NCBI RefSeq assembly: GCF_026213295.1
Contig: NC_079412.1
Span: 10,096,211-10,160,210 of the forward strand
Length of the DNA: 64,000 nucleotides
Direction: 5' to 3'
DNA from: Gadus chalcogrammus
Lineage: Eukaryota; Chordata; Actinopteri; Gadiformes; Gadidae
Part shown: one piece after another, positions 15,096 to 40,362 of the stretch
How the letters are laid out: each line of letters begins with the position of its first letter
Numbering within the stretch: the stretch's first letter is position 1
Position numbers and translations under genes: made by a program
The notes under the pieces: model-generated
Databases searched by the model: none
The model's input: the letters and a program-made list of their open reading frames with translations, nothing else
What the model was told of the DNA's origin: nothing

Positions 15096-16556
15096 TCACG
15101 TTTGGTGCACCTCGTGGAACATCAGCTCCCGTGGGATGCGCGTCTCCGGGCCGAACAGCTTGCCTGCGCGCCGCTCGAAGGCGGAAACGTTCTGCTTCAC
15201 GACCTCGTCGAAGAACACCGTGGCCAGCTGGGAGTGCAGGAGGGAGCGGAACTCAAAGGAGATCTGGGGAGGAGACAACAAGGGCGAGGTTCAACTCAAG
15301 ACACAGAGCCACGAGACGGCTGCTACTGACATGAGATGCCAAAGATATTGAAAAGCTGAATGAAAACAAAAGCAAAATTAAGTAAAATAAATGAGGACTA
15401 GAACGGCGCCCGGTACTTACTGAAAAGTCTACAGTGCAGGTGCGGGGGTAGCCGGGGATGCCAGGACTGAAGCGCCATATTGTTTCCAGGTGGTTGAACA
15501 GCTTTCCGTCCGTACACACAGCCTAAGACCAGCCAAACATGGGAACATTTCTAAAGCATAATCAACAGCCTACATCCTCTTCCTGAACCAAAACAAAACA
15601 AAAAGGCACTTACCTTAACAAGATGGGGCCTGACATTGGTGATCATAGATGTGTATCTCTCTACCACTGGCGGGAACCCCACTTCAAGGTGAGCTTTGGC
15701 GTGGCCTGCTCTTTTCATGATGGTCTGGGACTTTGTACACCAGGGCACAAAGAGCTTGTACTCGTCCACATTGGAGACCACTTCGTACATCTCCAGCATG
15801 GAGTACCTGAGGCAGTTAAAAAATAAAAACACCACAACTCAACACACAAATTCCACTGGAAAACGTCTGGACACTGCTGAAATTAGTCAGCTAAGGCTTA
15901 GTTATTACCCAAGTATTCTGCGCTCCGAGTACTCCTTCCGTTTGTTGGTGAAGCTGATGAAGCCTCTGCTTTGAGGAAGAGCTGCCATCGTTTCAGAGTC
16001 TTTGAGGCAAAGCACTCTGGGAGTTCTGGTCATTAGGATGCCACAGGAGGACAAATGTCTAAACGTTCAGAGGAAAGCTAGAATAAGCTGTATTCCAGAA
16101 AGAGTACAAACTGTTGTCAACACCACCCACCACCATCAATGACAATTACATTCCAGGTGTCCAAAACAAAGTCATTTGCTGGATTTTTACACTGAGCTCC
16201 AGTAGGGTATGGAAGCTCTGTGTGGTGTTAAAGTGTATGCTGGTATTTTCGAGTTTTAGCTGTAACGTGACATTCGCTCTGTATAAAAAGAGTGCAAAAG
16301 TTGTTCTGGAAACATAGAACTTGACAGCTGTCAAAGGGACGCAGGACAGCTAATAATATACCTTGCATTTACAAGTATCATCAAGTGTGATCCATGTCAA
16401 CAGAACCCGGAGAGCTTACCTGATGTTCTGGCGGAGGCGCTCTCTGGAGCCCGCGGTGCGGCATGACTGGTGGGAGCCCAGGGTGGCGATCTCTAGAAAC
16501 TCACTGAATGTTCGCACACCCATGGGTAAACGACGTAAACTAGCCGGGACTGCCAT
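15096..16556 (-). CDS. coq10a: Coenzyme Q-binding protein COQ10 homologue (COQ10A-like), mitochondrial
   Basis: Five exons on the minus strand, in coding order 16556-16420, 16058-15909, 15806-15614, 15522-15421, 15263-15096, join into 249 aa plus stop (TCA at 15096-15098). COQ10 is a START-domain protein of the inner mitochondrial membrane that binds coenzyme Q and is needed for its correct function in respiration. Recognisable blocks are [106 protein letters not shown] and [13 protein letters not shown] at the very end. The N-terminus ([10 protein letters not shown]) is basic and fits a mitochondrial leader. The ATG at 16554-16556 sits in good context (CCATGG); an in-frame ATG 12 codons later is a weaker alternative. 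The body is about equally close to COQ10A and COQ10B; the neighbours cs and ankrd52 favour COQ10A. Confidence 0.95.
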
Positions 16557-16699
16557 GGAAACTGACTTCTAGAAGGTATCCTATCCTCGTTCCAGTCAGG
16601 AGACCCCCAGTCGTGTCTAGGGAACCTGCCCAAAACAAGGTGTTGTCAAACAACCGGCGTTGGCTTCCTCAGTCAGACGGATATATATATACACACTAG

Positions 16700-16870
16700 T
16701 GACGTCTGTTTAACCTCGATGTACCTTTCTAGCTTACCAGTTGACATTCGTTAGAGAGCAACCTCACACTTACCTAGCTGTCACAATCACTGCTGATCCG
16801 ACTATCAGCCGACACGGTGCATTACGCCTTATCAGCCGAGACACTAGCCACCGGCGGCTAGCTTAGCCTT
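16700..16870 (-). promoter_or_regulatory. coq10a: coq10 promoter region: CRE-like TGACGTC and GCTAGC-type cluster
   Basis: A TGACGTC site at 16700-16706 lies about 150 bp upstream of the coq10 start codon. CTAGCC, GGCTAGC and TTAGCC words follow at about 16844-16866. The site word is the same as in the cs promoter (4219-4225). The promoter role is inferred from position. Confidence 0.4.
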
Positions 16871-18500
16871 TATAAACTATTCTGATTCCCACGACCTGTG
16901 GCCGCGTTCGGTTATTACCATACACACTTGTGTTATTCCATTTCTCAAGCGTTTAGTATATATGTCAAAAATGTATAATAGTATTCCCCTTCCTGTTGTT
17001 GTCAAATGACATTAGAGTCACTCGACCTTCTGCAGCGGGAAGAGGGAGCTGGTGGTCAGCTGGGAGGGCAGCCCTTTTCCTCTTGGCTCACCGTCCGTCT
17101 TCGTCGCTCCACTAAACAAGCCGCGTTAAGAAACGCACTAACGCCGCCCTGCTGGCCGGAGTGCGACCATTAGACCCAGGATGGCCACTCCAGCCTATTA
17201 ATTCATTATAATATAATATAGCGTCTTCCTTGCTGCTTTTACTTTTTTTTTTTTCTGTGGAAGGATAAATGACCTTGGTTTAAGGCTGAAGTGCCCATGA
17301 ACCGCTGCTTTGTTATAATGTATATATGGCAGATTCATCTAATCAAGCCCTGCCTGCGCTCATTTCATATTGCATAAATAGGTAGGGAACGATTTATTAT
17401 GTATAGCTTCATATGTTTTATATAAATAGTTACAGAAAATGTTTTTGTATCATAAAGATCGAATTATTTTGTTCATGACTTTGTTTTGATAGTTATTATA
17501 TACTTGAAGTAAGCAGCCAAATATGCGATTTAATCATCATATGTAATTAATTGATAATATGTCAAAAAGTGGGCTTAGATTCAATCTTCTTCAACACTGC
17601 CCTGATTAGCTCTGACATTATTCTACTACACTCCTTCCAAACTTTTGCTTTGATATTAAATGTATTCTTGCAGAGTATTTACAAACATTGCTATTGTTTC
17701 ACAGTTTTTCTGAAGCAGGAACTTTCCGTAGATGCTGTCCTTTCCGTTACATAACAGAGGCCAGTCTGATGATGGTGACTTAACTACCCTATTATTTGTA
17801 TTGCTCGGAAAGTGGAAAGGATGTCATGCCATCTTGTAATTCTATTTGGACTCCGGTCCACCTCATTTTCACTATAGTGTTTTTGAAATAAGGTCTATGA
17901 GCTAATTTCCACAATGTCTAAATCTTGATACTGCTATCCCATGCTATTCTTACTGAGGCCTATGCACCAACCATTCTCACACCCTCCAGTTTCTGCTTCA
18001 ACTGCCTTGCTTCTTCCTAGATACAATGTAACATAAAAAAGTGAAGTGAAATAAATAGGCCTGGTGGGAGATCCTTGAGATTCTTTAATTCACAGGACCC
18101 TTCAAGTCATATTGCAATAAATCCTATTTACATTGGACCAAAATGTCATCTATGGTCTCTCAAGAATACATGTTTTGCCTTATTAATATATTTCAGCTAG
18201 CAAATATTTGTTCTAATCTATTTTAACTAAACTTGTAGTTCCATTGTTTAATCTGATTTCTCGCTTAGACATGGCATTATATCCTAATTGTCCTGCCACA
18301 GTTTACCAATTTTGTTCTAACCCTTACCGTTATCAGTATTTGCTTTGTGTTTGTACAAAACCTAGGCCCTTACAAACCTCATGGCATTTAAATATCTACC
18401 TGACTTTCAAATGACCTACTGGCTCTTGGAGCAGCAGAAAAAAATCCAATATTTTTGTGATTTCCTTATTTCCAAAACTTCCACTGGGTCTCGCAATTTC
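16871..18500. other. Intergenic between coq10 and ankrd52, no gene seen
   Basis: AT-rich spacer between divergent genes. A T-run lies near 17242-17255. Only short chance frames; no RNA gene or transposon recognised. Confidence 0.55.
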
Positions 18501-18619
18501 CCCGATAAATGTAATCCCAGACCGCCACGCCTGTAGGCGGACCAGCCAGCATAACCTCGCTCCCAGGCGTTCTCTTCTCGCGACGGATCGCCTGGAACGG
18601 GATGCTCCAAATTACCGTT

Positions 18620-18640
18620 ATTGGCTGGACAGGGGGCGGG
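18620..18640 (+). promoter_or_regulatory. ankrd52: ankrd52 promoter: inverted CCAAT box and GC box
   Basis: ATTGG (inverted CCAAT) at 18620-18624 and GGGGCGGG (Sp1-type) at 18633-18640, inside a CpG-richer stretch about 450 bp before the ankrd52 start codon. No TATA box is visible. Assigned by position. Confidence 0.5.
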
Positions 18641-19089
18641 ACTCAATAGTTTCATGCGTTTTTCGCCGATAGGCGAGAAAGGGGAGGGAATTTAGAAAGA
18701 GGGATATCCGACAAATTCCGTCAAATGTCAGTCAAAACTCCATATTTTTCTCCTTGGGATTTTATGTTTGTTAATGTCGTCCTATTCTTCACCATCTCGT
18801 TCCGGGGAACGTCAGCTTGCGAACACAGCTCATGAGAAGTGAGCCAGCGGAAATCGTATAGTGGCAAACCGGAGAAACGCTACAATTCATGGTCCTCTCT
18901 CAGCCTCTTCGCAACCAGCATCAGCAGAGAAGACATTGGATACGGACAACAACACTGACAGATCTTGCCCGCAATTCTGTTTGCTATCAGTTATGGGTGC
19001 AGTCTGAAAAAGTGGATACAGTAGCGCTATCACTATTACCTCGCAGTTTTATACTCATGAAGGAGCTCCGTCCTGGTTGAGTTTGGGAG

Positions 19090-30518
<11,429 letters not shown>

Positions 30519-33500
30519 AGGGCCCGCCGCCGCCGCCGTCCCCTCTCCCACTCCTCGCCGGCTGCTGTCCCCCATCGCCGCCACCGCCACCACCGGGGGG
30601 GGGGGGGGGAGACGCCCTTTAACACGGCCCCAGAGGACCAGCAGGAGAGCACCCGCCCATGTCTGTCCTAGATGTATGTATGTACGTACGTACGTGTGTT
30701 TTTTGCGTGAACGTGTTTTAGGCGTGCGCGAGAGAATGTGTTTGGTCTTCTCTTGAGGTGCAGTCAAAACCTATTATGCAATTAGATCCCATTTCTCCAT
30801 CTCCTAGTAGTGCTCAATTCCTAAAAGAAACAAAAGTGTCTGGTTGCTCTACAAGGTCACACAAACGCGTGCGCGCACACACACGGAAGACTGGCGTCCA
30901 CCGTGGACCCAGCGATCTGGCCTCCTCCCCTCCCCCTGCTCATTTAAACCCTTTAAAATCATGTTTGCGTAATGATGTAACTGACGGCTAATAGCATGGA
31001 GACCTCTGTATCCTTGTGTCTCTCCATATCATTCAGTATTTAACATCACAACATTTAACAAGTACCCGTGACCTTGTAGAGGAATATACAGCCGTTCCAA
31101 AATAACGATCAAAGAGGGGTTTCTTTTTTCTTTTTTTGTGTTACATTTTTATGAAGGAACCATAGAAGGGAATTATATAAATTCTGCTTAAGTGCAATGC
31201 TAATGTACCACAGTACAATCCTAAATTGGGGAAAGGGTCAGGTTATTTCCATTGTGTACTTTAAATGTACGGCCTAGAATTGTTTTTTTTGGTATTTTAA
31301 CAAACGACAAAAAAATGAAATTGGTAACGCTGCTGAATTGATTAATTGGCTCTCCTTCCAAAGGGGAGCCGATACTAGGTTGGCATATTCATCAACTCTT
31401 TCCTCATGGCCAACTTGATATTTTGAAGATGTTAAATAAGTGTTTAAGCTAGAATGTTTCTAAGCATATAAGTTATGACCAAAGTTGATCAACACTACTA
31501 TGGCTATAAATTATTTATTTGAGCTGAACTGTACTGTATAGAGAAAGACATTAGATCTTGATATACCTCGTCCAACTCGTTTTAGCAGCTGCTTCATCTT
31601 CAGCCAGGGTCCGTAGGTCTGCAGTCCTCCCGGCAGGACTAGAGTACTATATTGTAGGATAGTGATTTGACTGAGGCCTTGTTTATTTCTGGATGAAGGC
31701 TTTACTAGTAATATCTGCCAGCAACACCTCATCAAAAGCATCGTATCTCTGAGCACATAAATGAAAAAAAAAAGCCATTTCAATTTTTTTCTCCCCCCCC
31801 ATATCTCTTTTTATGTCCGTTTCGTTTTCGTTTTCGTTTTCGTTTTGTTCTGGAGGATTTCACAACTAGAAGGGCCTACCTATTGAACAGAGCGGCCGGG
31901 CGTGCTCCTCGTCGACGGTCACTCCTCTCTGTTTGTGTTGGGACGATGATGCGCCCGCCGGCGTGTTGGTTTTGGCAAGCTAGCTTATGAGAAATGTTTC
32001 TCTTCCTTTCTCGCTTGTGAAGAAGTCTTAACCGTCTTAATACCGTGCGTCTCGACTTCTCGAGGGTTGGCGCTGAAGTCGAGGACGGCCCGACTGAGTT
32101 TTTTTCTGCCATTTTGTTGTTCAGATGTAGTTTCCAGCAATGTTTTAGTTTTGGCCTTCTTTTAAGTTATTGAATAGACAATCACTGTCACAAGGGCTTT
32201 TGTTTCCCCTTCTTTGGTTTTATTCTTAAGACTCAACGAATGGCTCTGTGTGCTGGGCATTTTAATGTCGGTGTCAACACAAATGCACTGGATTGCCTCT
32301 ATTGGCTCTCATGAAAATGCCTTTTTTGACCCATGCCTTCCATAACAAACCATTTCAGTTGGGAATGCTTCGTGACATAGGTTGACGGCCCCAAGATCTG
32401 ATTTGGAATTTTAAGTTTTTTTTTTATTTAAAAGCTTACCAACAATATTGACCAGTTGGTTAACCACATTGTCCATTTTTCTTTTTTCCGAAATATGACT
32501 AAGCTTGGTACCTCCTTTTTTTTGTTTTGTTTTGTTTCCTTGTTGCGAAGAACCAGGAGGAATTGAAAATCAGTCCCTTTTCAAAGCAGAGGGCTAACTG
32601 GAACCACAAAGAGGGAACTAGAGATGGCCAATTATGCTTTCGAATTTCAAGGATAGCGGAAATCCAAATAATTGTGCTTTTAGTGTTCCCGTCGTTGTCG
32701 TTTCCTCCCATTTATTGTACTAAACATACTAAAGATGATTGTATTGGACCACTATAGCTTTTCGTGTGACTTAAATCTGTATGTTGTAACTTAATCATTC
32801 TAGTGTTTTCCGTCATTGGCCAATGATGTAAAATGTCAGATTCAAAAAAAAAAAGAAAAAAAAAAAAAGATTGACAAGGAAATTTCATATCAACTGTCAA
32901 GAAATGGCACAATTACCCTTATTAGACACAATTCTGGAGAAGGACCTAGATTAGGCTATGTTTTGCAAGAAACCCAACATTCTTTGGGGACTATTGTCAA
33001 GTTTGGCCATTAACTCCATTTCAAAGCAGGGAACTCCCGGAGTGTTTTAAAACTAGTTTATTTCAGTTGTCTCCATACCTGACTGAAATGAAATGGAACT
33101 ATTTGATACCCAGGCTTTTTGTTTTGTTTTGTCTGTTATTGGGTCGGTGCATTTTTGTAGTCTCAGGATTTGTGTTTAAGCACCAGGCAAAATTTATCAA
33201 ATCTGACATTTCAACAAAGTTAAAAAAACAAAACAAAAAAAAACATACTTTTTAACCTTGATCCAACAGCACTTAAATAAGATAGTCAAGCACGCACTTT
33301 AGTACTTTCAGGTTCTAAGTGTGCAAATCAAGAGGAAGTATGTACCCATGTTTACATGTGTGTTTCGCTGCCAGGATGGAATGGTTGCAAACAAAACGAG
33401 CAAAGCCTTCTAGTGAGGCCAAGGCTGCATTATTGAAGTCAAACCCAGTCAATTAAGCACACGGGCAGAGCGTCCTGTGCCAAAAACACGTTCAACAAAG

Positions 33501-34967
33501 TCTCTAAAATTGCACACCAAAATCATTATTTTCCCAAGATCTTAAGAAATAAAAATATATTTGGTTTCTCAATTCTAGCGTAGATATGAATTCCATTAAT
33601 AGGTGCTACTGTGAGGTCAGTTTGGGCTGGCATTATCCTCTCCTGATGTCCTTATTTGACCAGCAAATTGAGCTATTGCCCCCCACCCTGAAGATACTCA
33701 AATTGTAACTGAATTTTTTTGTACTGTCGGTGTTCTTTCTCGTGGTTTAATTTAATTTGCATCTACCATTGGTGGGTGTGTACATGTGCATGGAGCTAAC
33801 AATTTAGATGTAAAAAAAAAAAAGGATCAAACAAATGGAGCATATAAAGTATATCTGGAGTCAGACACAGAAAGCAATGAAAGGTCCAATTGTAGCAATA
33901 GACCGTGTGTGTAATAGTGTGCAGCACAATTATTGCACTGCCATCCATTTAGGCCAATTCAGTAAATCATAGCATAGATGCCAATGGAGGACTTCAATGC
34001 GGGTTAGGTGTGTGAATCTATGGTCAGGAATAAGGCCTATGTGCCAAATTTTGTTAAGAGGAACTCCTCTTAGTGAAGCAGCAATGGATTTATGCATATG
34101 TTCAAGCAGTTTACAGTCTGACCTTCAAATCTGAGCCATGAATTTACTGACTGAAATGAATGTAGGGTACATTTTAGAGCAGGACAATTCAACTTCTCCT
34201 GACTTTAAACTATCGCTCTTCATTTGTCTTGCAAAGATGTATCTATACAGGTAGCATGATTATAACCGATTCTCTACATATTAGTTTTGTATTAGTCTTC
34301 CTGCAACAAGGGTCGAGGGATGGATTGGCATTTCTGTCGGAGGTTAGGCGAGTTGTATTTACTCTTCTCTTTATTTTTCTCTGCTGTCAGTGTGGAGCAT
34401 AACCTACTAGGTAGACGGAGATGTAGAGATCAGATGGATTTTAAAAGAAATCATGTTCATCCATTCCATTGAGATTGCCTTACGATGCGTAAAACGAAAC
34501 AAAAATGAACCACATTAGGGAACATCACACAAACTTGTTAATAGCCTATATTTGACAAAATGCACCTAAGCTACACCCATTTAGTGCCATAGAAACCTTT
34601 ATTTGCCTTTAGACATCAATCATAATAACTGGGTCAGTAACTTCAACTAGTCTGGATTTACATTTTGTGTTTGGAGCAGCATGTCCGTTTTGCCAGATAT
34701 GATAGTCCATATATAGTGTTTTTTTAAACGATCATAGTCAGTATAAAATGTTTGCATGGGGTAGTAGTTGATGAATGCAAGTGTTGTGTTCTGTCAGTAG
34801 AACATCTATTTTACAATTGGACACCTGGAGGGAGATAATTGGTCCTTTTTGGTATGGCGACGCAATCTCGAGGTTTGTTTGTATAACATGATTATTTATA
34901 ATGTGTTTTACAGGGGGAAAATATATTGCGCTAGATTTCTGCATGATGTGTGTTTATAGGGTAGTGT

Positions 34968-35168
34968 GTGTATGTATGTATGTATGTATGTATGTATGTA
35001 TATATATATGTATATATATATGTGTCTATATATATGTATGTATATATATATATATATATGTGTATATATATATATGTGTATATGTATGTATATGTATGTG
35101 TGTATATTTATATATATATGTGTATATGTATATATATGTATATGTATATGTATATATATGTATATATA
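34968..35168. repeat. (TATG)n / (TA)n / (TGTATA)n compound microsatellite
   Basis: About 200 bp of TATG, TATA and TGTATA repeats. If transcribed with ankrd52 it would carry many UGUAUAUA-like words that resemble Pumilio sites. No coding value. Confidence 0.95.
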
Positions 35169-38100
35169 AATTAGTTACTTGAAATAATTCTCATATATGG
35201 CAAATTTCCATTTATCTCTCCTTGATCCACTGTTGAGCCTTTTGCCTTAAAAGCTGAGAAGGAAACATCTGGCAGTATCTAATGAGTTGCATCAATTATA
35301 CAGTACTTTGTTGGCTTGCAAAAAAAATAATCACAAATTTTGTTCTGAGTGTCAGGAAGCACACGAATCAGTGGAGGGTAGCACATACCTTATGGTTGCC
35401 ACGGTGCAGAGATTGTTCTGAGAAGTAAGGATATTGCCATATTTGCCACTGTGAATGAATTATTTAGAGAGAAAAAAAACAATCAACTTTGGCGTGTCCA
35501 CGACACAGAGCCAAATAGCACTGGGGATTAAAGTGGTGCCCTTCCAAAAAACAAACCTATAGAGAACGAGACCCTTACGACACGTTTTTTCAACAATGTG
35601 GCCAGACGGGAGTTTAAATCTTGGTATTCCTCCCGTGTTTTGGTTAGTACGACTTCTTGAACCAGCCTATTCCGGAAATGTAATAATGCTAGATTGGTGT
35701 CAGCAGATGTCTGATGTTTCCTACCTGACTAAGGAGCAGTGAAATGCACCTTGTACTTATATTGGACCTGCGCTTTTACCTCATCAGTGATCGTTTGTGT
35801 GATGTAATGACCTTTCTGTTTCGTCCTAATGTAATTAGACCTTTCTCGCAGCGAGTGTGTGAATTGAAATATCTGCATGTCGATCCTATACATGCAAAAG
35901 TCCCCCAGTTTTCAGTCGAGTGAGAAAAAGGTTAGAGAATCCTATAATTTCAAAGTCTCTCACATGCCACACACAGTGTGTTGTGCACCTGTACAGTTCA
36001 GTCTGCATGCAAGATCATGGTAGCCATGTAACTTTACCTCTACGAATCAGATCAGTCCATTTTGACCTTTGTCCGCCTTCCCCCGTCTGGGCCCTCGATG
36101 ATTCCCCTTCCCCACCAATAGGATCTGTGTGTGTGACGCAGCTCAGTGGTGTCATGGTGCCTTTTCTTTGTTACTACCGAAAGGTACGGTCTTCCATTTG
36201 TACTTCCGGGAAGCCTTATAAATGGGGGACGGGGAAATTAGAAGGAACGTCCCAAGACAACTATGGGTTCATATTTCCCTTGAAGTAACGGCTATTATTC
36301 TCAACAATAATTTGTTTGAAAACAGGAAAAGAAGGGTTTTGTTTTGGAGCGGGAGGTTTGTGAAGAAGTCTGTTGCCACCGTCATTGTCCAAACTTCTTC
36401 TTTGTCCCCGGTGACGTAACGCTGCCTCGGGTGGTAGAGCCGTGCATTATTTCTTCTAATGTGATTCTGGGCACACCAAACATTGATGACTGGGGAAACG
36501 GTAGATTATGAAAGCACAAATCCAAAGATGGCACCACAAGGCTAAAGTAGCTCTCCCCACTCCATCTTGAGGTAGAGAGCCTAAGGAATGTCTCAGACAT
36601 TGATTGGAAAACAAGAATCCTATTTTCTTTTCCGGAGTGCAGAGGACGTGAGGATGGATGGATTGATTGTCAGGAACACGTGAACTGTAGAACAAGGAGA
36701 GGAAGAAGAGAAAAAAAATAGACAAGACGTCTCAAATTCAGGGGCGTATGAATTCAGATTGTTCCTCTCAAACTCTTTGTTCGTAAACCAATATATATAT
36801 ATATATAAATATACTTACACAACTTTTCTAAGAGTGCAAGTTGTGAGGTGCAAGCATACAAGATGGTTATTTTTACGTTAAAGGCAAACTTGTTTGTTGT
36901 GACTGATGCAAATTGATTGTGGAGATTGTTTTGTGTTTATTAGGGTAGACTGATTTTACAAGTAGGGTTGCAGTAGTAGCTGTGTGCAGTGTTAATAACC
37001 GTGTGATCATTCTATAGAAGTGGTGTAACATTTGTTGTCTTTTATGGCATTATGGCATGAATTATCTTATCACGCTGACCTCGTTTGAAATAACAAAAGA
37101 TATAAGTGCAATAACCTTTTGTTTATCATTGCTTCCTCGGTTGATACAAAAAAATATTATTATGCCCTTTTTGTTAACACCAAAAGTCCCTCTTCTGCTG
37201 CGAATGAAGGATTTGAGCAGTCCTCTCGTTTGTGTTCAGATGAGTGGCGTTTGATAGAGGAGTGTGTGATATTACATTCTTAAAACTGTGATCAATATTC
37301 AACTTTATTAGCTGCCTGCTGAGAGGAGGGATTGTGCACAAGTTAACGGAGGGGTTTCCAGGAGGGGCAGGCATTTAAACTTTAAGTTGTCCTCATGGAT
37401 GGGTTTAGAAGGGCTTCTCCTTTAGATACAGGCCTCTCCTCGAGGCTCGGTTTTTAGCTAATAAACATGTTCATTTGCATGTGTATATGTATATGCATCC
37501 CCCTTCTCCTTGAATGAAACTCTTTTTTTTTCTCAAACTATTTAGACCTGCTGTCAGTGACGTATGCGGATAAAAGGAGATATGAAATGCCTTATAATAT
37601 ATTTGTTATCGATGTTGAGCATTTAGGGTCCCCAACGTGTCGCTCCCTTTTCTGTAGACTAAACGCTTGTAAAGTTACCGAGTTCATTAGATTTCTATCT
37701 ACTGTATAGCCTACGTGTTCTCAGAACTTGTTACTTGGAGGTCATGTGATTGTGGTTTTTAGAGTAACATTCCCCTTAAAAAGTGCCGTTTGTTTTCACC
37801 AGCAAAGGGTGTGTCTGGAATTTAAAAAAATATAAAACACGAAAAAAAAAAAAAAAAAGAAGGAACGTGTGAGAATGGGAAAGGCAGAAAAGACGAGATA
37901 GAAAATACGTTCCAAACCCTTTTTTAAAGATGACACGGTCTTTATGCAGGTGAACCACGGCAGCACTCTTCTGACGGAGCACCTTACAGACTTGGCAGTC
38001 TGACACTAGGCGTGGTCACTCTGAAGCAGAGCCATATCAAAGTATTCCCAGTAGAAGCCTCCTCTTCCCAGCCCACCCTCCCCCCATGAATGTGCTATTA

Positions 38101-40311
38101 GGAATAGCCTACCGTAGGAAAGGATGTATACTGCATGTTTTGTAAAATTTTGTTAATGTGCTATTCCCTCCCCCTACATTGATTCTCCTCAGACCCCTTC
38201 AGTAGGATCAGCCCCTATAGTAGGATCCTTTAGCAAGTTATCGATTTACAACTGGACTGAAACAGGCACTGATCTCAGACTGCCTTACTTTGTTGTGGAC
38301 TTCGACAAAAAAAAGGAACGAGGAGGATGATGTGATCAAGGGTTGTTCCTTTAGTGGCTTATCTGGGACATACCAAGGAGCCATCGTCTGGCCTATGAGG
38401 AGTTAACAATCCAATGTTCTTGCAGTGCACCTTCACTCAACAGAAACCCAACCGAACAGGAGATCCCTCCTCCCACCCGACATTCCAAAGTCCCCCTCCT
38501 CCCTGCCCCGCCAGAACCCCCAGCCTGTTGATTAATGATGTCTCTGTGTTGTCTCGCTGGTGTACCGGGTGGGAATTTGTTGTCAATGACAGGGTTTTCC
38601 TATTTAGTCTCAGAATTACCTCACCTACTGATCTGCAAACCTGCTCTTCTACTGTGTACAAAGGAGTCAACAAGTGCATGCCCATGGACATTAATAACCC
38701 GGTGTACTGGGCGTAAGTAGCGTATCGCAATAAATCGATGGACTCTATTAGAGGCACTCTGGTATTTTGACAAGGGCAAGGCCGGAACGCCTGGCGGTCT
38801 GTTGGAACAGCCAGACGCGCCGGAGGGATGGTTTGGGTGTCGATGTTGCTTGTGTCGTTTAAGTCAGGTTTGCTGTTGTATTTTTAATGGGTGCAAAACA
38901 CTTAGAAGCCAGCCTTTGGACAGACAACACACTTTGAGCAAGCAGTTTTTTTTTTTTTGTATATACAAACCTTTGCTCAGGCACAACATCCGTTGTTTGG
39001 ATTTGGGTTCCAATCCAGTGGGCTGCTACGTTGAGTACTAAACACTTTTACAACTGCTTTGTGCTTTCCTAGTTCTCACCTTCATCTCTCTCTGAGTCGA
39101 TACTTGTGTTTTTGTTGAATCCCATGCTATTTGACGCAACAAGCAGGTCCCACCTATTTATTTTTTCTCTAACATCTGTATACATGCACTGAATATTAAG
39201 AGTCTGGTTCCCATGTTGCGGTTCTGGTCCGGGGTTACCGAGGTCATGCCATGGCGTTTACATTACCACTGGTCTAAGCCCAGTGGTGCCCAAGGGAGAC
39301 TGTAAACGTGCGGTTATTAATGTCCATGGAAACGTGCTCAATGTCATCGCCAGCGGCACGCGCTCTAGACTTGTGATGACAACAGGACCAATGAGTTTAC
39401 TCTCGTTTGAATCGATCCGTTTATTGATATAGGAATATAGGCTCAAAGACGTGGTTTAAACTTTAAATTGATTCAGAGATCAAATGCACCTTGTGAGATT
39501 TCTTGAAACGGTGAAGCGCCGTTCCTTCATGACGAATGCAAATATCTGTGGACCTTGATGTTTCACCTTAATGCCCGCATTAGCCAGACCTCCATGTTCC
39601 ACACAACAGCTTCAATAACAGGGTGAAAGTGTTCATATTTAATTTCATTGTCTTCATCAGTGAACGTTTTTGCTTCTATAAAGTGGACCGAGATCTGCCA
39701 TTGTGGCCCCTGACCGTTTCTCTTGGGCCCCACTGGGGCCCGGAGCGAGACGGCATCGTCCTCCCGGGGATCGGTCGTGTCGGCATCACTCGCTGTTTTC
39801 AGTAGCATCTCTCCTACCTCCATGTTTTCCAGCCTTGAGTAATGTCTGTCTCTCGCCTATTTGAAACCTATACTTTTCTCAGTACAAGAGTACCGTTTAT
39901 CCTAAGCAATGATGGTTATACATTATGAGGTGCGCTTGATTGTGCTGTATGTGTATATGTCTACTTGACGTGAAGATTTTATTTATGAGAAGCATTTATA
40001 CAACGACAAAAAAAAACCACTGGAATGTGAAGCCAGATAATGTTATGATGCAGATTACCATGGTCGTCTTACCCCTTTAACGCCCCCCCATGCATGTCCA
40101 CCAGGAGTCCTTTGTGACACAAACATCCATACATTGGCATTTTTAAATGACAAGCTTTTTGTTTCTTCCTTTTGAACCTATTTTCCTGTTTAGCCCTATA
40201 GTGCATTTCAATGTTTACAGCTTGATGTCTTCTGGGTCATCCTTTGTCCCAAAGCCAGACTGGCTCCTACATGCAATGAATATGATTTGACGTGGATCTG
40301 TCGTTCTGTGC

Positions 40312-40362
40312 GAGGGTGAGTTTTGAGCGCCTCCAAGTGGAACGCTTTCAAAACTCACCTCA
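40312..40362 (+). other. Hairpin in the presumed ankrd52 3' UTR
   Basis: GGTGAGTTTTGA-GCG at about 40315-40329 pairs with CGC-TT-TCAAAACTCACC at about 40343-40359. The stem is about 15 bp with a 2-nt bulge and a loop of about 13 nt. Seen directly; a role (structured element or small-RNA precursor) is only possible. Confidence 0.55.

Noticed and set aside
38990..39030. tRNA B-box-like GGTTCCAATCC
   Set aside because: No A box, acceptor stem or cloverleaf pairing at the right distance.
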